From DATKMP01 sp963790045 (GTDB lineage Bacteria > Bacteroidota > Ignavibacteria > UBA10030), in the NCBI GenBank assembly GCA_963790045.1, contig CAWBMS010000007.1:372001-436000 (forward strand): a DNA stretch of 64,000 bases. Reading direction: 5' to 3'. Below, piece by piece: positions 37,410 through 46,528 of this stretch. Every line of letters starts with the position of its first letter. Position 1 is the stretch's first letter. The translations under genes were made by a program, and so were the position numbers. Below the pieces are notes generated by a model that ran no database searches, was not told the DNA's origin, and worked only from the letters and a program-made list of their open reading frames with translations.

Positions 37410-38003
37410 ATGGCAGGCGAGGACAAAGTACAGGTTGATATCCTTGGATTGTCGAGCAGTCCATCCAGCGGCGGTGCGTACGCGCTCATCTTAAAAGAAA
37501 TGAACGGCCCTCGCCGTCTGCCGATCATCATCGGTGCATTCGAAGCCCAATCGATTGCCTTGCAGATGGAAGGCATCACTCCCCCGCGCCCGTTGACGCA
37601 CGATCTTATGAAAAACTTGATCGACACCCTTGGCGGTGATTTGATCGATGTATTGATTAACGATTTGCGTGAAGGCACTTTTTATGCGCGGCTTACGTTA
37701 GATACGCAGGAACTTGATTCACGCCCCAGTGATGCAATTGCACTTGCGGTACGGTTTAGCGTTCCGATCTTTGTTGCAGAGAAAGTCATGGAAGAGGCAT
37801 CGTTCATTCCAGAGAACGAAGAACAAGAAAAAATTACCCCGCCGCTCACCAAACTTGAAGGCGATGAAGCGCCGAAAGTTGATCAGGGCAGCAAGTTAAC
37901 ACAGCTTCAAAAGCAGCTTGAGGATGCGATTGCCAAAGAAGATTACGAAAAAGCCGCGCGCATACGCGACGAAATCAAACAGTATATTGCCCGTAATTCA
38001 TAA
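37410..38003 (+). CDS. Bifunctional nuclease family (DUF151) protein with UVR motif
   Basis: 197 residues. N-terminal DUF151 domain (about 1-130): LPIIIGAFEAQSIALQMEG, RPLTHDLMKNLID, DSRPSDAIALAVRFSVPIFV. C-terminal UVR-like coiled motif (about 160-192): LQKQLEDAIAKEDYEKAARIRDEIKQ. DUF151 proteins have reported nuclease activity in plants; the bacterial function is unclear. It may be the third gene of the etf transcription unit. Confidence 0.9.
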   Translation: MAGEDKVQVDILGLSSSPSSGGAYALILKEMNGPRRLPIIIGAFEAQSIALQMEGITPPRPLTHDLMKNLIDTLGGDLIDVLINDLREGTFYARLTLDTQELDSRPSDAIALAVRFSVPIFVAEKVMEEASFIPENEEQEKITPPLTKLEGDEAPKVDQGSKLTQLQKQLEDAIAKEDYEKAARIRDEIKQYIARNS

Positions 38004-38048
38004 GCGGTACATCCCTGTTCATCGTTTCATTATTTTAGGAGATTCTGC

Positions 38049-38831
38049 ATGAACCTGTCTCGTGTTTTCCTCGGTGTTCTCTTCTTCGGTCTTATTACCA
38101 CGTCGATTGCCGCTGCGCAGCAGCAGAAAAGTGCGGCAGAACTTCTTGCCGAAGGCGATCAGTATTCCGAAAAACTTTTTGACAATCAAAAAGCGCTGCA
38201 AAGTTTTCAAGCCGCGCTTGCTCTTGCACCGAACGATTACGAAATCCTCTGGCGGATCAGCCGCACGTACGCAGATATCGGCGAACACATGCCGCATAAA
38301 ACGGATGAAGAGAAACAAAAGCAGCTGGAGGTGTATGATCGCTCGTTGGACTTTGCGAAAAAAGCGATTGCGGCAAATGCCAGCGGCTCCATGGGCTACA
38401 CGCGCAAAGCCATTACGAATGGACGAATTGCTCTGTATCGCGGCGTTTGGGAATCGATTGATTTAGTAAAACAAGTGAAAGCAGATTGTGAAAAATCAAT
38501 TCAGCTTGACCCCAACAACGCCGCTGCATATTATGTTCTCGCCCGGTCGCATGCGAAAGTGTGTGAAAAGCCGAGAATGATTCGCTGGCCGTTAGGGTTG
38601 GGCTGGGCAAACATGGATACAGCGCTTTACAATTTTGAAAAGTCCATTGCGCTTCGCCCCAACTTTGCCATGTACCGCCTTGATTGTGCGAAGGCGTATA
38701 TTGAAGAAGATGAATACGATAAAGCAAAACAGCATTTGCACATCATTCCAACACTCACGAAAGCAAACGAAGACGATGAGAAGTTCAAGCAAGAAGCGGC
38801 GCAGTTATTGGAGAAGATAAAAGACAAATAA
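38049..38831 (+). CDS. Exported TPR-repeat protein
   Basis: 260 residues; GGAG precedes ATG 38049. Signal peptide ending AAAQQQ (about 1-24). About four TPR-like helical repeats (ALQSFQAALALAPNDYEILWRISRTY; CEKSIQLDPNNAAAYYVLARSHAKV; FEKSIALRPNFAMYRLDCAKAYIEE). Resembles the exported regulator of microtubule dynamics-type TPR proteins of Bacteroidota. Likely a periplasmic protein-protein scaffold; no partner evident. Confidence 0.85.
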   Translation: MNLSRVFLGVLFFGLITTSIAAAQQQKSAAELLAEGDQYSEKLFDNQKALQSFQAALALAPNDYEILWRISRTYADIGEHMPHKTDEEKQKQLEVYDRSLDFAKKAIAANASGSMGYTRKAITNGRIALYRGVWESIDLVKQVKADCEKSIQLDPNNAAAYYVLARSHAKVCEKPRMIRWPLGLGWANMDTALYNFEKSIALRPNFAMYRLDCAKAYIEEDEYDKAKQHLHIIPTLTKANEDDEKFKQEAAQLLEKIKDK

Positions 38832-38880
38832 GCATAGCGCCACCGATGCTGCAAGAAATAAAAATTCTTTGTTAAAAAGG

Positions 38881-38908
38881 GCAGGCGATATTGCGTCGCA
38901 TCGCCTGC
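38881..38908 (+). terminator. Hairpin downstream of TPR gene (terminator-like)
   Basis: GCAGGCGAT / ATCGCCTGC, perfect 9-bp stem with a 10-nt loop, 50 bases after the stop. The tail lacks a clear T tract, so termination strength is doubtful. A further AAGGAAC/GTTCCTT hairpin lies at about 38951-38976. Confidence 0.45.
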
Positions 38909-39029
38909 ATAGTTTCTATCCTATGAAATGTGTTGTTGCCATTTTGTTTTAAGGAACCTAACGGGGTTGTTCCTTCAAAACTGATCCTTACCCATAAAAT
39001 AGGACAAGCAGTTAAGGCATAGATACTGA

Positions 39030-39143
39030 TGTTGTCCCCATATATCGGACACCAAGAAAAGGTGGTATATTACCACAGAAGGAGTCAGTATGGTCAAACA
39101 ACGTCAGAAATTCGACAAACAATTTAAAGTGGATACCGTTTGA
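39030..39143 (+). mobile_element. IS3-family remnant (left end and orfA start)
   Basis: An ATG at 39090 with GGAG upstream starts MVKQRQKFDKQFKVDTV and stops at 39143; this matches the beginning of IS3-type OrfA (KQRR-F-xxFKxxAV). TGTTGTCCCCATATATCGGACACC about 60 bases upstream looks like an IS end. The rest of the element is missing and the sequence changes to the sedolisin fragment right after, so an insertion followed by deletion is likely. Confidence 0.65.
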
Positions 39144-39561
39144 ATGTACGATAGATAGTAGAAACAGATGGATGAAGACGAAAGTGGTGCTGTGTTCTAG
39201 TTATCTTAAGCCCGTAACTCTTTACAAAATTTTCGACAGATTGGTAATCGCTTTCTGTTGGTCCAAAATTTTGAGTGAACTGTTCGTATGATAAATATTT
39301 GTGATAATTAGGGCTGGCTGGATCATAAATCTGGTTGTACAAATTTTCAAGAATCTCTTTGTTGCGCAGTGGTAAACCGATCACGAGATTCAATTGAATT
39401 GAACTATCCAAACGGCAAATCGGTTTAAGACCCAACCTTGAAATATCTTGAGAGATATTACAATGCAATATTTGTTGTCCTTTTGCGGGAATATAGAAAT
39501 AAACTTGGAAACACAAGAAAGTAAACAGCATTAACCAATATTTTTTTATTATTTTTTCCAT
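39124..39561 (-). pseudogene. Sedolisin (S53) peptidase fragment, pro-domain only
   Basis: 145 residues: a signal peptide (LFTFLCFQVYFYIPAKGQ), then the pro-kumamolisin activation domain (LVIGLPLRNKEILENLYNQ, YDPASPNYHKYLSYEQF, ESDYQSVENFVKSYGLK). The catalytic domain with its Ser-Glu-Asp is absent: after TRTQHHFRL the similarity ends, close to the IS3 remnant. Intact homologues exceed 500 residues. The gene was therefore truncated, probably through the IS. Confidence 0.72.
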
Positions 39562-39768
39562 TTTTATTGCCTTTCAAAATGTTGAAGTTTACGAATTAAC
39601 GATTATTATTTGTTATAAATAAAAATGTGTACATATCCTCAGTAAAAGGATTAATAATATGGAACTTGATTGTTTATCGCTTTTCTGGCGTAGACGATTA
39701 AAATACGTCGCTTATAGTTAAATTTTCTAATACATATTCCTTCCTCTCTTTCTTGATGAAAAATTATT

Positions 39769-40797
39769 CTATTTATTGATATAGGGAAATAACCAAATCC
39801 CTTTTCCACTGGCGTGACCACCTCCTCCAGTACCTACTAATAAATAGGATTTGAAGATTCCAAGACCGGTAACCCCTAATGAATCTACTGGCGTTCCAAC
39901 TGAAATATTCATCCAAACCTCACCGTTGTTCGTAGAAAGAAATACACCTTCGCTTGTTCCTACAAAAAGGTTTGATCCATCTGAGTAAAGGACGCCAACC
40001 ATATTATGGCTTGTTAGCCCATTATCTGTTTCGCTCCAACTAACTCCATAATTAGAGGAAACGAAAATTCCACCTGTAGAACTTGGAGTGACTGGTGATA
40101 CCTGAGCAAAGATGTTGGATCCGACAACTGCAAGCCCGAGAATATATTTACTCGGCAGTCCGGCGTCAGTAAGGATCCAAGTAACGCCTTCATCCATAGA
40201 TCGAAATACCCCATCGTTACTAGTTGCTGCAAAAAGAATCGTATCAATCACTGCAAGTTGTGTAATTTGGTAGGAGAATCCAGAACTAGTAAAATTCCAA
40301 CTTTTAACCATGTCTTTTGATAGAAAAATTCCAGAATCAGTTCCAGCAAAAATTGTTTTGCCAATTTGCGCAAAACAGTTAATATTTTGATTAAACGTGG
40401 AATCTTCTTGTAACCATGTTATTCCATTATCAGGCGAAAATGAAACACTGCCGTTATAAGCGTTCCCAACACCAGCAAACAAATTTGCACCATCATTTAA
40501 AAATGTCACTTTAGGAATCGGGATAAGATGCGTTTGGGTGTTAGTGACAATACACGGAAGGCTGGTTAGTAGTGTCCAATTTAATCCTCCATTTTTTGAA
40601 AGATAAAGATTGGCACCCCAAGTTCCTGCAATAAGATTATTTCCACTTGTAATAAAATTTGAAGCTACTGCAGTGCCTATTCCTTGACTTTCTATCCACG
40701 TCGTTACGGTGGGGCAGATCAGATTGTTTCCCTTATTGCACCCGATAAGTAAACCGATTGAAAGGGACAGGATAAAATATTTTTTAAATTGTTCCAT
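39769..40797 (-). CDS. Lipoprotein with BNR/VPS10-like beta-propeller repeats
   Basis: 342 residues. Lipobox LLIGC (Cys20). At least six repeats of the Asp-box type SxNxGxxW/SPDNGITW (SKNGGLNW, SPDNGITW, SMDEGVTW, SSNYGVSW, STNNGEVW), the blades of a sialidase/VPS10-like propeller. Surface or periplasmic; ligand unknown. Paralogue of the lipoprotein at 44.3-45.4 kb, which shares INCF-xx-GKTIFAGT and FLST-NG. No catalytic residues recognised. Confidence 0.85.
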   Translation of the reverse strand: MEQFKKYFILSLSIGLLIGCNKGNNLICPTVTTWIESQGIGTAVASNFITSGNNLIAGTWGANLYLSKNGGLNWTLLTSLPCIVTNTQTHLIPIPKVTFLNDGANLFAGVGNAYNGSVSFSPDNGITWLQEDSTFNQNINCFAQIGKTIFAGTDSGIFLSKDMVKSWNFTSSGFSYQITQLAVIDTILFAATSNDGVFRSMDEGVTWILTDAGLPSKYILGLAVVGSNIFAQVSPVTPSSTGGIFVSSNYGVSWSETDNGLTSHNMVGVLYSDGSNLFVGTSEGVFLSTNNGEVWMNISVGTPVDSLGVTGLGIFKSYLLVGTGGGGHASGKGIWLFPYINK

Positions 40798-40943
40798 ATA
40801 AATTATTTCTCCAACATTTATTGATCAACAGCGCAGAGCCAATTTGTTTGTTCTTTATGCTATGGGTAGCGCTGCTACACTGCCTATAGTTATTTTTTAT
40901 TTCTCATACATTACATCCTTTTTAATAGTAGCTTTCAGTCACT

Positions 40944-42551
40944 TTATTTTATTAACACGATTTTAATGGTATTAGATAACTTTTTCCCTTTCGAAGTCTC
41001 TACAGTTAATCGTGCAAAATAGACTCCACTTGAGAAATTATTGTTTGCAATAATTATCGAATATTGCCCTGGTGTCTGAAATTCATTTACATATGTTTTC
41101 ACCTCCTTTCCTAAAATATCAAACATATCTAATTTGACGTTACCTTCTTCTGATAAATAGTATGTGATCGTACTTATTTTGTTACTTGGATTAGGATAAT
41201 TCTGTAGAAGTTTTGTTGTCGATGGTGTATCAATTGTAGGTTGATTGCAGTGAATGATTGTTCCTTCAACCGGATTGTAAAAATTTTGAATTGTAGCCCA
41301 AATGTCCAGTTTTGGCTTAGGGGGGTACACACTTGTATAATATTTCATAGACCTGCCGTCAAGCCATGCAACATACAAGGTATCGTTCTTAAGAACAGTC
41401 GTTGGATTATACTGAGCGGATTCATTTGATTCATGGGAGACTTTAAAATTTATTCCTATTGTTAAAAGAGAGGTGTTATATCTTTGTCCGTATATATCTA
41501 TACAATTTCCATCTCCTAATTGCCATCCATTTCTGTAATCTTGCCAAGCGACAAAGATGAGAGATTTATTTAATGATAAGGTCGGTGCAACCTGCCAGTA
41601 ATCTGTTTGATCATCATTTACTTTTATGCTCTTGATACGGGATTTATCGATAAGATTATATTCTTCTAAAAATATATCAAAGTCTTCGTAGTTTGAAGAA
41701 ATAATATTCCCCATTTGTAAGGCAATATAAAGTCTTTTATCTTCACTCACCTGTATTTCTTTGTTATATCCGGGAGTAATACTAAATGGGCTACTTGTTT
41801 CCGTAGAAGGGAATGAAAATAGTTGACCACTACTATCTGTAACCACTATATAACTACTATCATCTATCGGAGCAATTCGAGGTTGTTCGTCAAACAGATT
41901 CAAATTTTTATTCTGACCGATCCTTGTTCCGGTTGAATCAAAGACTTGTACATTTAATCTTTTATTGTTTTGTGTGTCTTCCCAAATTATTAAAAAGCTG
42001 CCATTTTCATTTATTAAAACATCTGGATTTAATTGTCCTCCTTTCGCCGTGTCATTAACTAAAAAGTTTCCTCCAATAGGGTGTGCATTTTGATCATAGC
42101 GTTGAGCGTAGATATTAAATTCAAGCGGGACTGTTGGGTCGGATGGGGTTCCATTTGGTCTATTATCGATCCATGTAACGACGAATTTACCTTTTTTATT
42201 CATTGAAATCCGAGGAATGATTTGGCCAGCGTAAGAAACATTTGTCTTTGTACTATCATCTGATATGCGGAAATTACCACCTATCGGATTACCCACCTTA
42301 CTATAACGTTGCCCATAAATATCACCATCGCTTCCAGTGCCTCCATAGGGAATTTTTGTGTTTCTATAATCTACCCACACGATTATAAAATTGCCAGAGG
42401 AGTCTGCTGCAATTCGTGGAGTGTATTCTACTGCACTCGATGTACTAACCTGAAAATCCTGCGACAAAGTATTAGATATAAAGAATACGTTAAAAAATAT
42501 AATCTCCCATATAATTATGGTATGTTTGTTTTTTAAATATTTTAAGTCCAT
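40944..42551 (-). CDS. Secreted repeat protein with T9SS type A sorting domain
   Basis: 535 residues. Signal peptide (WEIIFFNVFFISNTLSQ). Repeated blades of the form xDSSGNFIIVWVDYRN, NKKGKFVVTWIDNRPNG, NENGSFLIIWEDTQNN and GQRY, as in surface beta-propeller proteins. The C-terminus (about 445-535) is a canonical sorting domain: LLQNYPNPSNKISTITYYLS, LDMFDILGKEV, FSSGVYFARL and a basic end. Exported across the outer membrane by T9SS and probably surface-anchored. It supports a Bacteroidota/Ignavibacteria-type host. Confidence 0.9.
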   Translation of the reverse strand: MDLKYLKNKHTIIIWEIIFFNVFFISNTLSQDFQVSTSSAVEYTPRIAADSSGNFIIVWVDYRNTKIPYGGTGSDGDIYGQRYSKVGNPIGGNFRISDDSTKTNVSYAGQIIPRISMNKKGKFVVTWIDNRPNGTPSDPTVPLEFNIYAQRYDQNAHPIGGNFLVNDTAKGGQLNPDVLINENGSFLIIWEDTQNNKRLNVQVFDSTGTRIGQNKNLNLFDEQPRIAPIDDSSYIVVTDSSGQLFSFPSTETSSPFSITPGYNKEIQVSEDKRLYIALQMGNIISSNYEDFDIFLEEYNLIDKSRIKSIKVNDDQTDYWQVAPTLSLNKSLIFVAWQDYRNGWQLGDGNCIDIYGQRYNTSLLTIGINFKVSHESNESAQYNPTTVLKNDTLYVAWLDGRSMKYYTSVYPPKPKLDIWATIQNFYNPVEGTIIHCNQPTIDTPSTTKLLQNYPNPSNKISTITYYLSEEGNVKLDMFDILGKEVKTYVNEFQTPGQYSIIIANNNFSSGVYFARLTVETSKGKKLSNTIKIVLIK

Positions 42552-42974
42552 TGTATCGTTTTTCGTTCAAAAGTTATCTTTTCATGTTAACCACTTACCA
42601 GAAGGTGGAGGAAACACTACTGTGGTAAGTCGCTTAAAAGATATTCTTTGCCTTGTCCATAATTTGCTGGGCGGTCGATGAAGTGATATTAACGCACCAC
42701 AGAACTCAATATATTTTGACATAAGAACTCCTCTTTATAAGTTTTGCCTTCTAATTGTAATTAGATAGAAATGTTTTTAAAATATTCTAGCTCCTTCCTT
42801 CTTCAACCCAAAATCGTTCTCTCCATCATACCTTCATTTTCCTTAGGGGCGATCTTATCGAAAACACCGACACAACGGAGAGAACTGGTTTTATAGTTAT
42901 TGGTTCTTTATTCTTCGTTATCGGTTATTAATTATCGAATAACAGTTAACAGATAACGTCTAACCGCTCACCGC

Positions 42975-43060
42975 CTCACTTCGTTGCCGATGTGATGCTC
43001 GTCGCAGCTGCCGCATTCTTATCCTCTTTCTTCTCATGCCGCACGCTTACATTCGTATTA
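42975..43060 (-). pseudogene. Duplicated C-terminal remnant of the 43.2-kb hypothetical gene
   Basis: 42975-43060 repeats the 3' end of the neighbouring gene (43234-43320), both encoding VRHEKK-D-NAAAATS ending at a stop, with small differences. The rest of the copy is lost. The flanking 42552-42974 shows no gene. Confidence 0.6.
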
Positions 43061-43077
43061 CATCTTTTGCCGCTGTT

Positions 43078-43177
43078 CTGGATTCCCAATTAAAGATATT
43101 GGGAATGACAGGTGCGTGTCATTCCCGCGTGCTTTTAGTGGCTTGTCCGCCGATCTTAATGGCGGAGAATCCAGCCC
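43078..43177. repeat. Large imperfect palindromic intergenic repeat
   Basis: CTGGATTCCCAAT and later TTGGGAATGACA / TGTCATTCCCG and GAATCCAG form nested inverted repeats over about 100 bases. This is a common type of intergenic palindrome with CATTCCCGC; it has no coding content. Confidence 0.5.
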
Positions 43178-43236
43178 TGCATTTATCTTTGAAATGAATA
43201 AACATTTTCTTCTCAGCAATTCAACAACTTGCCCAC

Positions 43237-43952
43237 TCACTTCGTTGCCGGTGTGGTGCTCGTCGCAGCTGCCGCATTTGTATCGTCCTTCTTCTCGTGC
43301 CGCACGCCGAGATTCTTCACTCGCCGTATATCGAAATACGCCGTGTACACATCCGGATACTTTCCCTTCAACAGCGCCATATCGTGGTCGATGTGGTTTT
43401 CTAACACGTCATTTATTTCTCCGATATCTTCTTCAATCGTTTTCCCTGCACCTTTATGTTCGCCCGGCGCGTTGGTGCTTTTGCCCAGCGACGAAGAATA
43501 ATCGGTCAGCAGTTTTTGTATCGCCGCAAAACTATCTGCGGTAACATTGTACGGCGCAAGGTCGGTTATAATTTTTGCCGCTTCGCCTACCACCGTTCCG
43601 CCCATGGTCTCCAGGTACTTTATCGTTCATACAGATCAGCTTGCGCTCTGTCAGTTTTCCAAAATCCTGCAGCGTAACGTTATTGTTTTTATGGCCGTAA
43701 CGAGGAAAGCGCAGAGGTGAGAGGGAAGAGCCCTTCGGCAAATGCAATTTTTGCATTCTTTTTGGTCTTGGTTGTCGGGCTGGTGCCAAGTTCGTATTTC
43801 TCGGCTCGCGCTTCCAGGTCGGCAAGCAGCCCGCTGAACTTCATTACATCATCTGCCAGCACCTGCACCGAATTGACGATATCTTTATTCTCATCGAGAA
43901 AAGTTTTCACGCCCCCGTACATAAGGCGCTCGTTTATAAAATATTGAAGCAT
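43237..43952 (-). pseudogene. Hypothetical protein, reading frame broken twice
   Basis: A start at ATG 43952 is supported by AAGGAG. The protein would begin MLQYFINERLMYGGVKTF and end TSTTPATK. The frame is interrupted at about 43702 and 43601-43605: one T too many (TCGTTAC instead of TCGTAC) and one C too many (GACCATGG instead of GACATGG). Correcting both gives a continuous 237-residue chain with no gaps. I do not recognise the family; it is mainly helical, without signal peptide. Its tail is duplicated at 42975-43060. Confidence 0.6.
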
Positions 43953-44055
43953 AAGATTACTCCTTATATAGTGATTATGAGATTAGTTATGGATGAATCA
44001 TCCTCTATTTTCATGTGTGTTTTATACTCAATAATAATCTGTCTTTGCGAGGAGC

Positions 44056-44181
44056 GAAGCGACGAAGCGATCTCGCTATTGTCTTAAATACCAGACTGAG
44101 ATTGCTTCATCCCGCTTCAAAAAAAATGTAAAGCGGGATTCGCAAAGACGCTTTTCAGATTTTTCGTATCGTAAAGTCCTT
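44056..44181. repeat. Direct repeat R1 flanking the second lipoprotein gene
   Basis: GCGAAGCGACGAAGC, then CAGACTGAGATTG, later GCAAAGACGCTTTTCAG and TTTTTCGTATC-AAGTCCTTT. The same order of blocks is found at 45433-45554. It includes inverted pieces (CCCGCTT/AAGCGGG). The rest of 43953-44302 has another hairpin (CCGGAAGC/GCTTCCGG at about 44251-44267) and no gene. Confidence 0.6.
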
Positions 44182-44302
44182 TATTTGTTATCTCCTCCCT
44201 CCCAACCCCTGCCTGCGGCAGGTAAGTCCGGTCGGGAGCGTTGTTGCCGGAAGCTCTGCTTCCGGATTGTTTGTGAAGCGGAGCTTCATTCTTTTTCATT
44301 CC

Positions 44303-45391
44303 CTATTGTGAAAGTGGAAAATACCAAGCTCCGGATTCTTGTGTTCCTATAAAAAGCTTGGAGTCAATTATCGCGATAGTTCTAGTGTAGACAGAATCTA
44401 TGATCGTTCGAGTTGTTACCCTATTCCATGTTTCACCTGAATTTATGGATTGAAAGAGACCACTATTTGTACCAACCACGAGGAGATTTATACCGTTGGT
44501 AGCGAGTACATTGATCCTGCGATCTGTTAATCCATTATCTACTTCATTCCAATTTGAACCTTGATTGGTTGAACTGAAAACACCGCCTGTATAAGTTGTG
44601 TTATCATTATAGATTCCTGCAAATACTGTTGAACCAATAATTGCTAATCCATTTATCACCAAGGAAGTCGTTGCTATACCATTATCGGTAGCCAGCCATG
44701 TACTGCCGTTATTTGAAGAATGAAAAATCCCCAAGCCAGTACCGGCAAATATATTTGATCCTTGTGTTACCAAACTAAAAACCTGAGGAGCATAAGAATA
44801 ACTACCAGAAGTTATAACCGGCATACCATTATTTGAAGCAATCCACGTTATTCCATTATCAGTCGAAAGAAAGACTCCATGATTGGTCCCCGTAAAAATA
44901 GTTTTTCCTGAATTCGTAAAACAGTTAATATCCTCTGTAGAATTACTATCAGCTTCAGGCCATAATATACCATTACTGCTCCAAGTGATTCCATGATCCG
45001 ACGATCGATAGATAGCGCCTCTATATGCGCCCCCGATTCCAGCGAAAACATAACCATCATATGTAAAGAAAGTAACTGGAGTTCCAAGATAATGGGGGAG
45101 GAAGGGAAGCTTGTTAAATACCTGAAATGCTGTATCTATCGACCAATTCAACCCATTATCAAATGAAATATAAATGTATGCTTCTGAAAGTATCATGTTA
45201 TATGTTCCGGCAACAAGATTATTTCCGCTGGTAGCGAATCCTGTGATCGGTAAACCCATGGGCAATCCTTGGCATTGAGTCCATGTGTTGTCATTGCTAT
45301 CAGTTTTTGGTGCAACCGCATTATTTTTGCATCCAAACATAAAAAATAACAGTATGAATAAAACAATATTTCGAATTAATTTACTTCCCAT
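44303..45391 (-). CDS. Lipoprotein with BNR/VPS10-like beta-propeller repeats, second paralogue
   Basis: About 362 residues from ATG 45391 (AAGGTG upstream); TTG 45394 is an alternative. Lipobox FFMFGC. Repeated Asp-box strands: SFDNGLNW, SSDHGITW, STDNGITW, SSNNGSTW, STNQGSNW, SINSGETW. It shares layout and sequence blocks (EDINCFTNSGKTIFTGT, GIFHSSNNG, WNEVDNGLT) with the lipoprotein at 39.8-40.8 kb. Localised to the membrane; function unknown. It lies between two direct repeats. Confidence 0.85.
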   Translation of the reverse strand: MGSKLIRNIVLFILLFFMFGCKNNAVAPKTDSNDNTWTQCQGLPMGLPITGFATSGNNLVAGTYNMILSEAYIYISFDNGLNWSIDTAFQVFNKLPFLPHYLGTPVTFFTYDGYVFAGIGGAYRGAIYRSSDHGITWSSNGILWPEADSNSTEDINCFTNSGKTIFTGTNHGVFLSTDNGITWIASNNGMPVITSGSYSYAPQVFSLVTQGSNIFAGTGLGIFHSSNNGSTWLATDNGIATTSLVINGLAIIGSTVFAGIYNDNTTYTGGVFSSTNQGSNWNEVDNGLTDRRINVLATNGINLLVVGTNSGLFQSINSGETWNRVTTRTIIDSVYTRTIAIIDSKLFIGTQESGAWYFPLSQ

Positions 45392-45432
45392 CAAAACACC
45401 TTAGTCATTTATTCTATCGCTTCCATTCCCAA

Positions 45433-45554
45433 GCGAAGCGACGAAGCAATCTTCAAATATCAGACTGAGATTGTTTCTCCCGATTTAGCCGCTGTGGCAG
45501 GCAAAGCGGGAGAAGCAAAGACGCTATTCAGTTTTTTCGTATCATATAGTCCTT
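45433..45554. repeat. Direct repeat R2 flanking the second lipoprotein gene
   Basis: Second copy of the R1 block order; its right end supplies the stop region of the tandem-repeat ORF that follows (minus strand). Confidence 0.6.
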
Positions 45555-46139
45555 TTTTGTGGTAAAAAGTGCATTTTGGGCCATCGAATGTCTATCATGC
45601 TTTATCGGAGGTGTATCATGCGTTATCGGATGTTTATCATGCGTTATCGGCAGTGTATCTTGCGCCATCGGATGTTCATCATGTCTCATCGGCAGTCCAT
45701 CATGAGCTATCGGATGTTCATCATGCGTCATTGGAAGTCCATATTGAGCTGTCGGATGTTCATCATGCGTCATCGGAAGTGCATCATGAGCCATCGGATG
45801 TCCATCGTGTCTCATCGGATGTTTATCGTGCATCATAGGATGTGCATCATGAGCTGTCGGATGTTCATCATGCGTTATCGGGAGTGCATCATGAGCTGTC
45901 AGATGTTCACCATGCGTTATCGGGAGTGCATCATGAGCCATCGGATATTCATCGTGCGTCATCGGAAGTGCATATTTTGCCATCGGAAACCCGTTGTACG
46001 GCACCGGTAATCTGTTGCTCTCTTTAATAGATAGATATGAAGCAGGGGAGTTCATGATCGGATTGTTCCCGACTTCATTTGCCCGTAAGTATAACTCTTC
46101 TTGAAACCCCATCCGGGATTTAGAGACCCGACCCAGCAC
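45528..46139 (-). CDS. Tandem heptad-repeat protein (His/Asp/Met/Pro-rich)
   Basis: 203 residues. The first 51 (with MGFQEELYLRANEVGNNPIM inside) look like ordinary protein; then about 20 heptads of the form P-[MI]-[TA]-H-D-x-[HL] follow, alternating as PMTHDEH and PMAHDAL. It ends KKDYMIRKN. No signal peptide, no clear ribosome site; starts possible at GTG 46139 or the internal ATG. The repeat is also open on the other strand, and changes between units are not clearly biased to third positions, so whether this is a translated gene is uncertain. A metal-binding role from His/Asp is speculation. Confidence 0.4.
   Translation of the reverse strand: MLGRVSKSRMGFQEELYLRANEVGNNPIMNSPASYLSIKESNRLPVPYNGFPMAKYALPMTHDEYPMAHDALPITHGEHLTAHDALPITHDEHPTAHDAHPMMHDKHPMRHDGHPMAHDALPMTHDEHPTAQYGLPMTHDEHPIAHDGLPMRHDEHPMAQDTLPITHDKHPITHDTPPIKHDRHSMAQNALFTTKKDYMIRKN
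45567..45986. repeat. 21-bp tandem repeat (minisatellite), about 20 units
   Basis: Units such as CATCGGATGTTCATCATGCG followed by TCATCGGAAGTGCATCATGA, period 21 bp with a 42-bp higher-order alternation, 420 bp in total. Not a CRISPR: there are no unique spacers. Confidence 0.85.
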
Positions 46140-46528
46140 ATCGATTCACACATAACCACCTTACCCGTACTAAATGTTTTGAAACGATATTTTGTGAAAT
46201 CTGATTATTGCTACCCTAATACAATAATTTTGAAAAAGCAAGTATTTTTTTTATAATGTATCAATTTATTTTAATCGCTAAAAATTTTCACATGAACAAA
46301 AGCAAACGTATGTCGGAAAGTGTCAGACACTTAACTTAAGCCCGATAAAATCCTATGGCTGGATTTCCCGCCTGATCGGCGGGCAATCTGCGGGATATTT
46401 TTTCACTTCCATACGAGCGTGACGCTAAGGTTTTAGATTTGCACTTTCATGGAGTTCATGAAATTCATGCAGGTAAAAAAATTGGCGTGATTATTCTCTC
46501 AAGCTGTGCCACATGAGATGTTTGGCGA
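46140..46528. other. Non-coding stretch with a GC hairpin
   Basis: No gene seen. CCCGCC (46367-46372) / GGCGGG (46378-46383) followed by a T tract at about 46397-46403 is terminator-like on the + strand, but no + gene precedes it. Confidence 0.4.

Noticed and set aside
45567..45986. CRISPR array
   Set aside because: Units are contiguous 21-bp tandem repeats without unique spacers and no cas gene is near.
45569..46027. Open frames on the + strand through the 21-bp repeat, rich in SDVHHAL or RMFIMRH units
   Set aside because: They exist because the 21-bp period contains no stop in those frames; no ribosome site or non-repetitive protein-like leader accompanies them.
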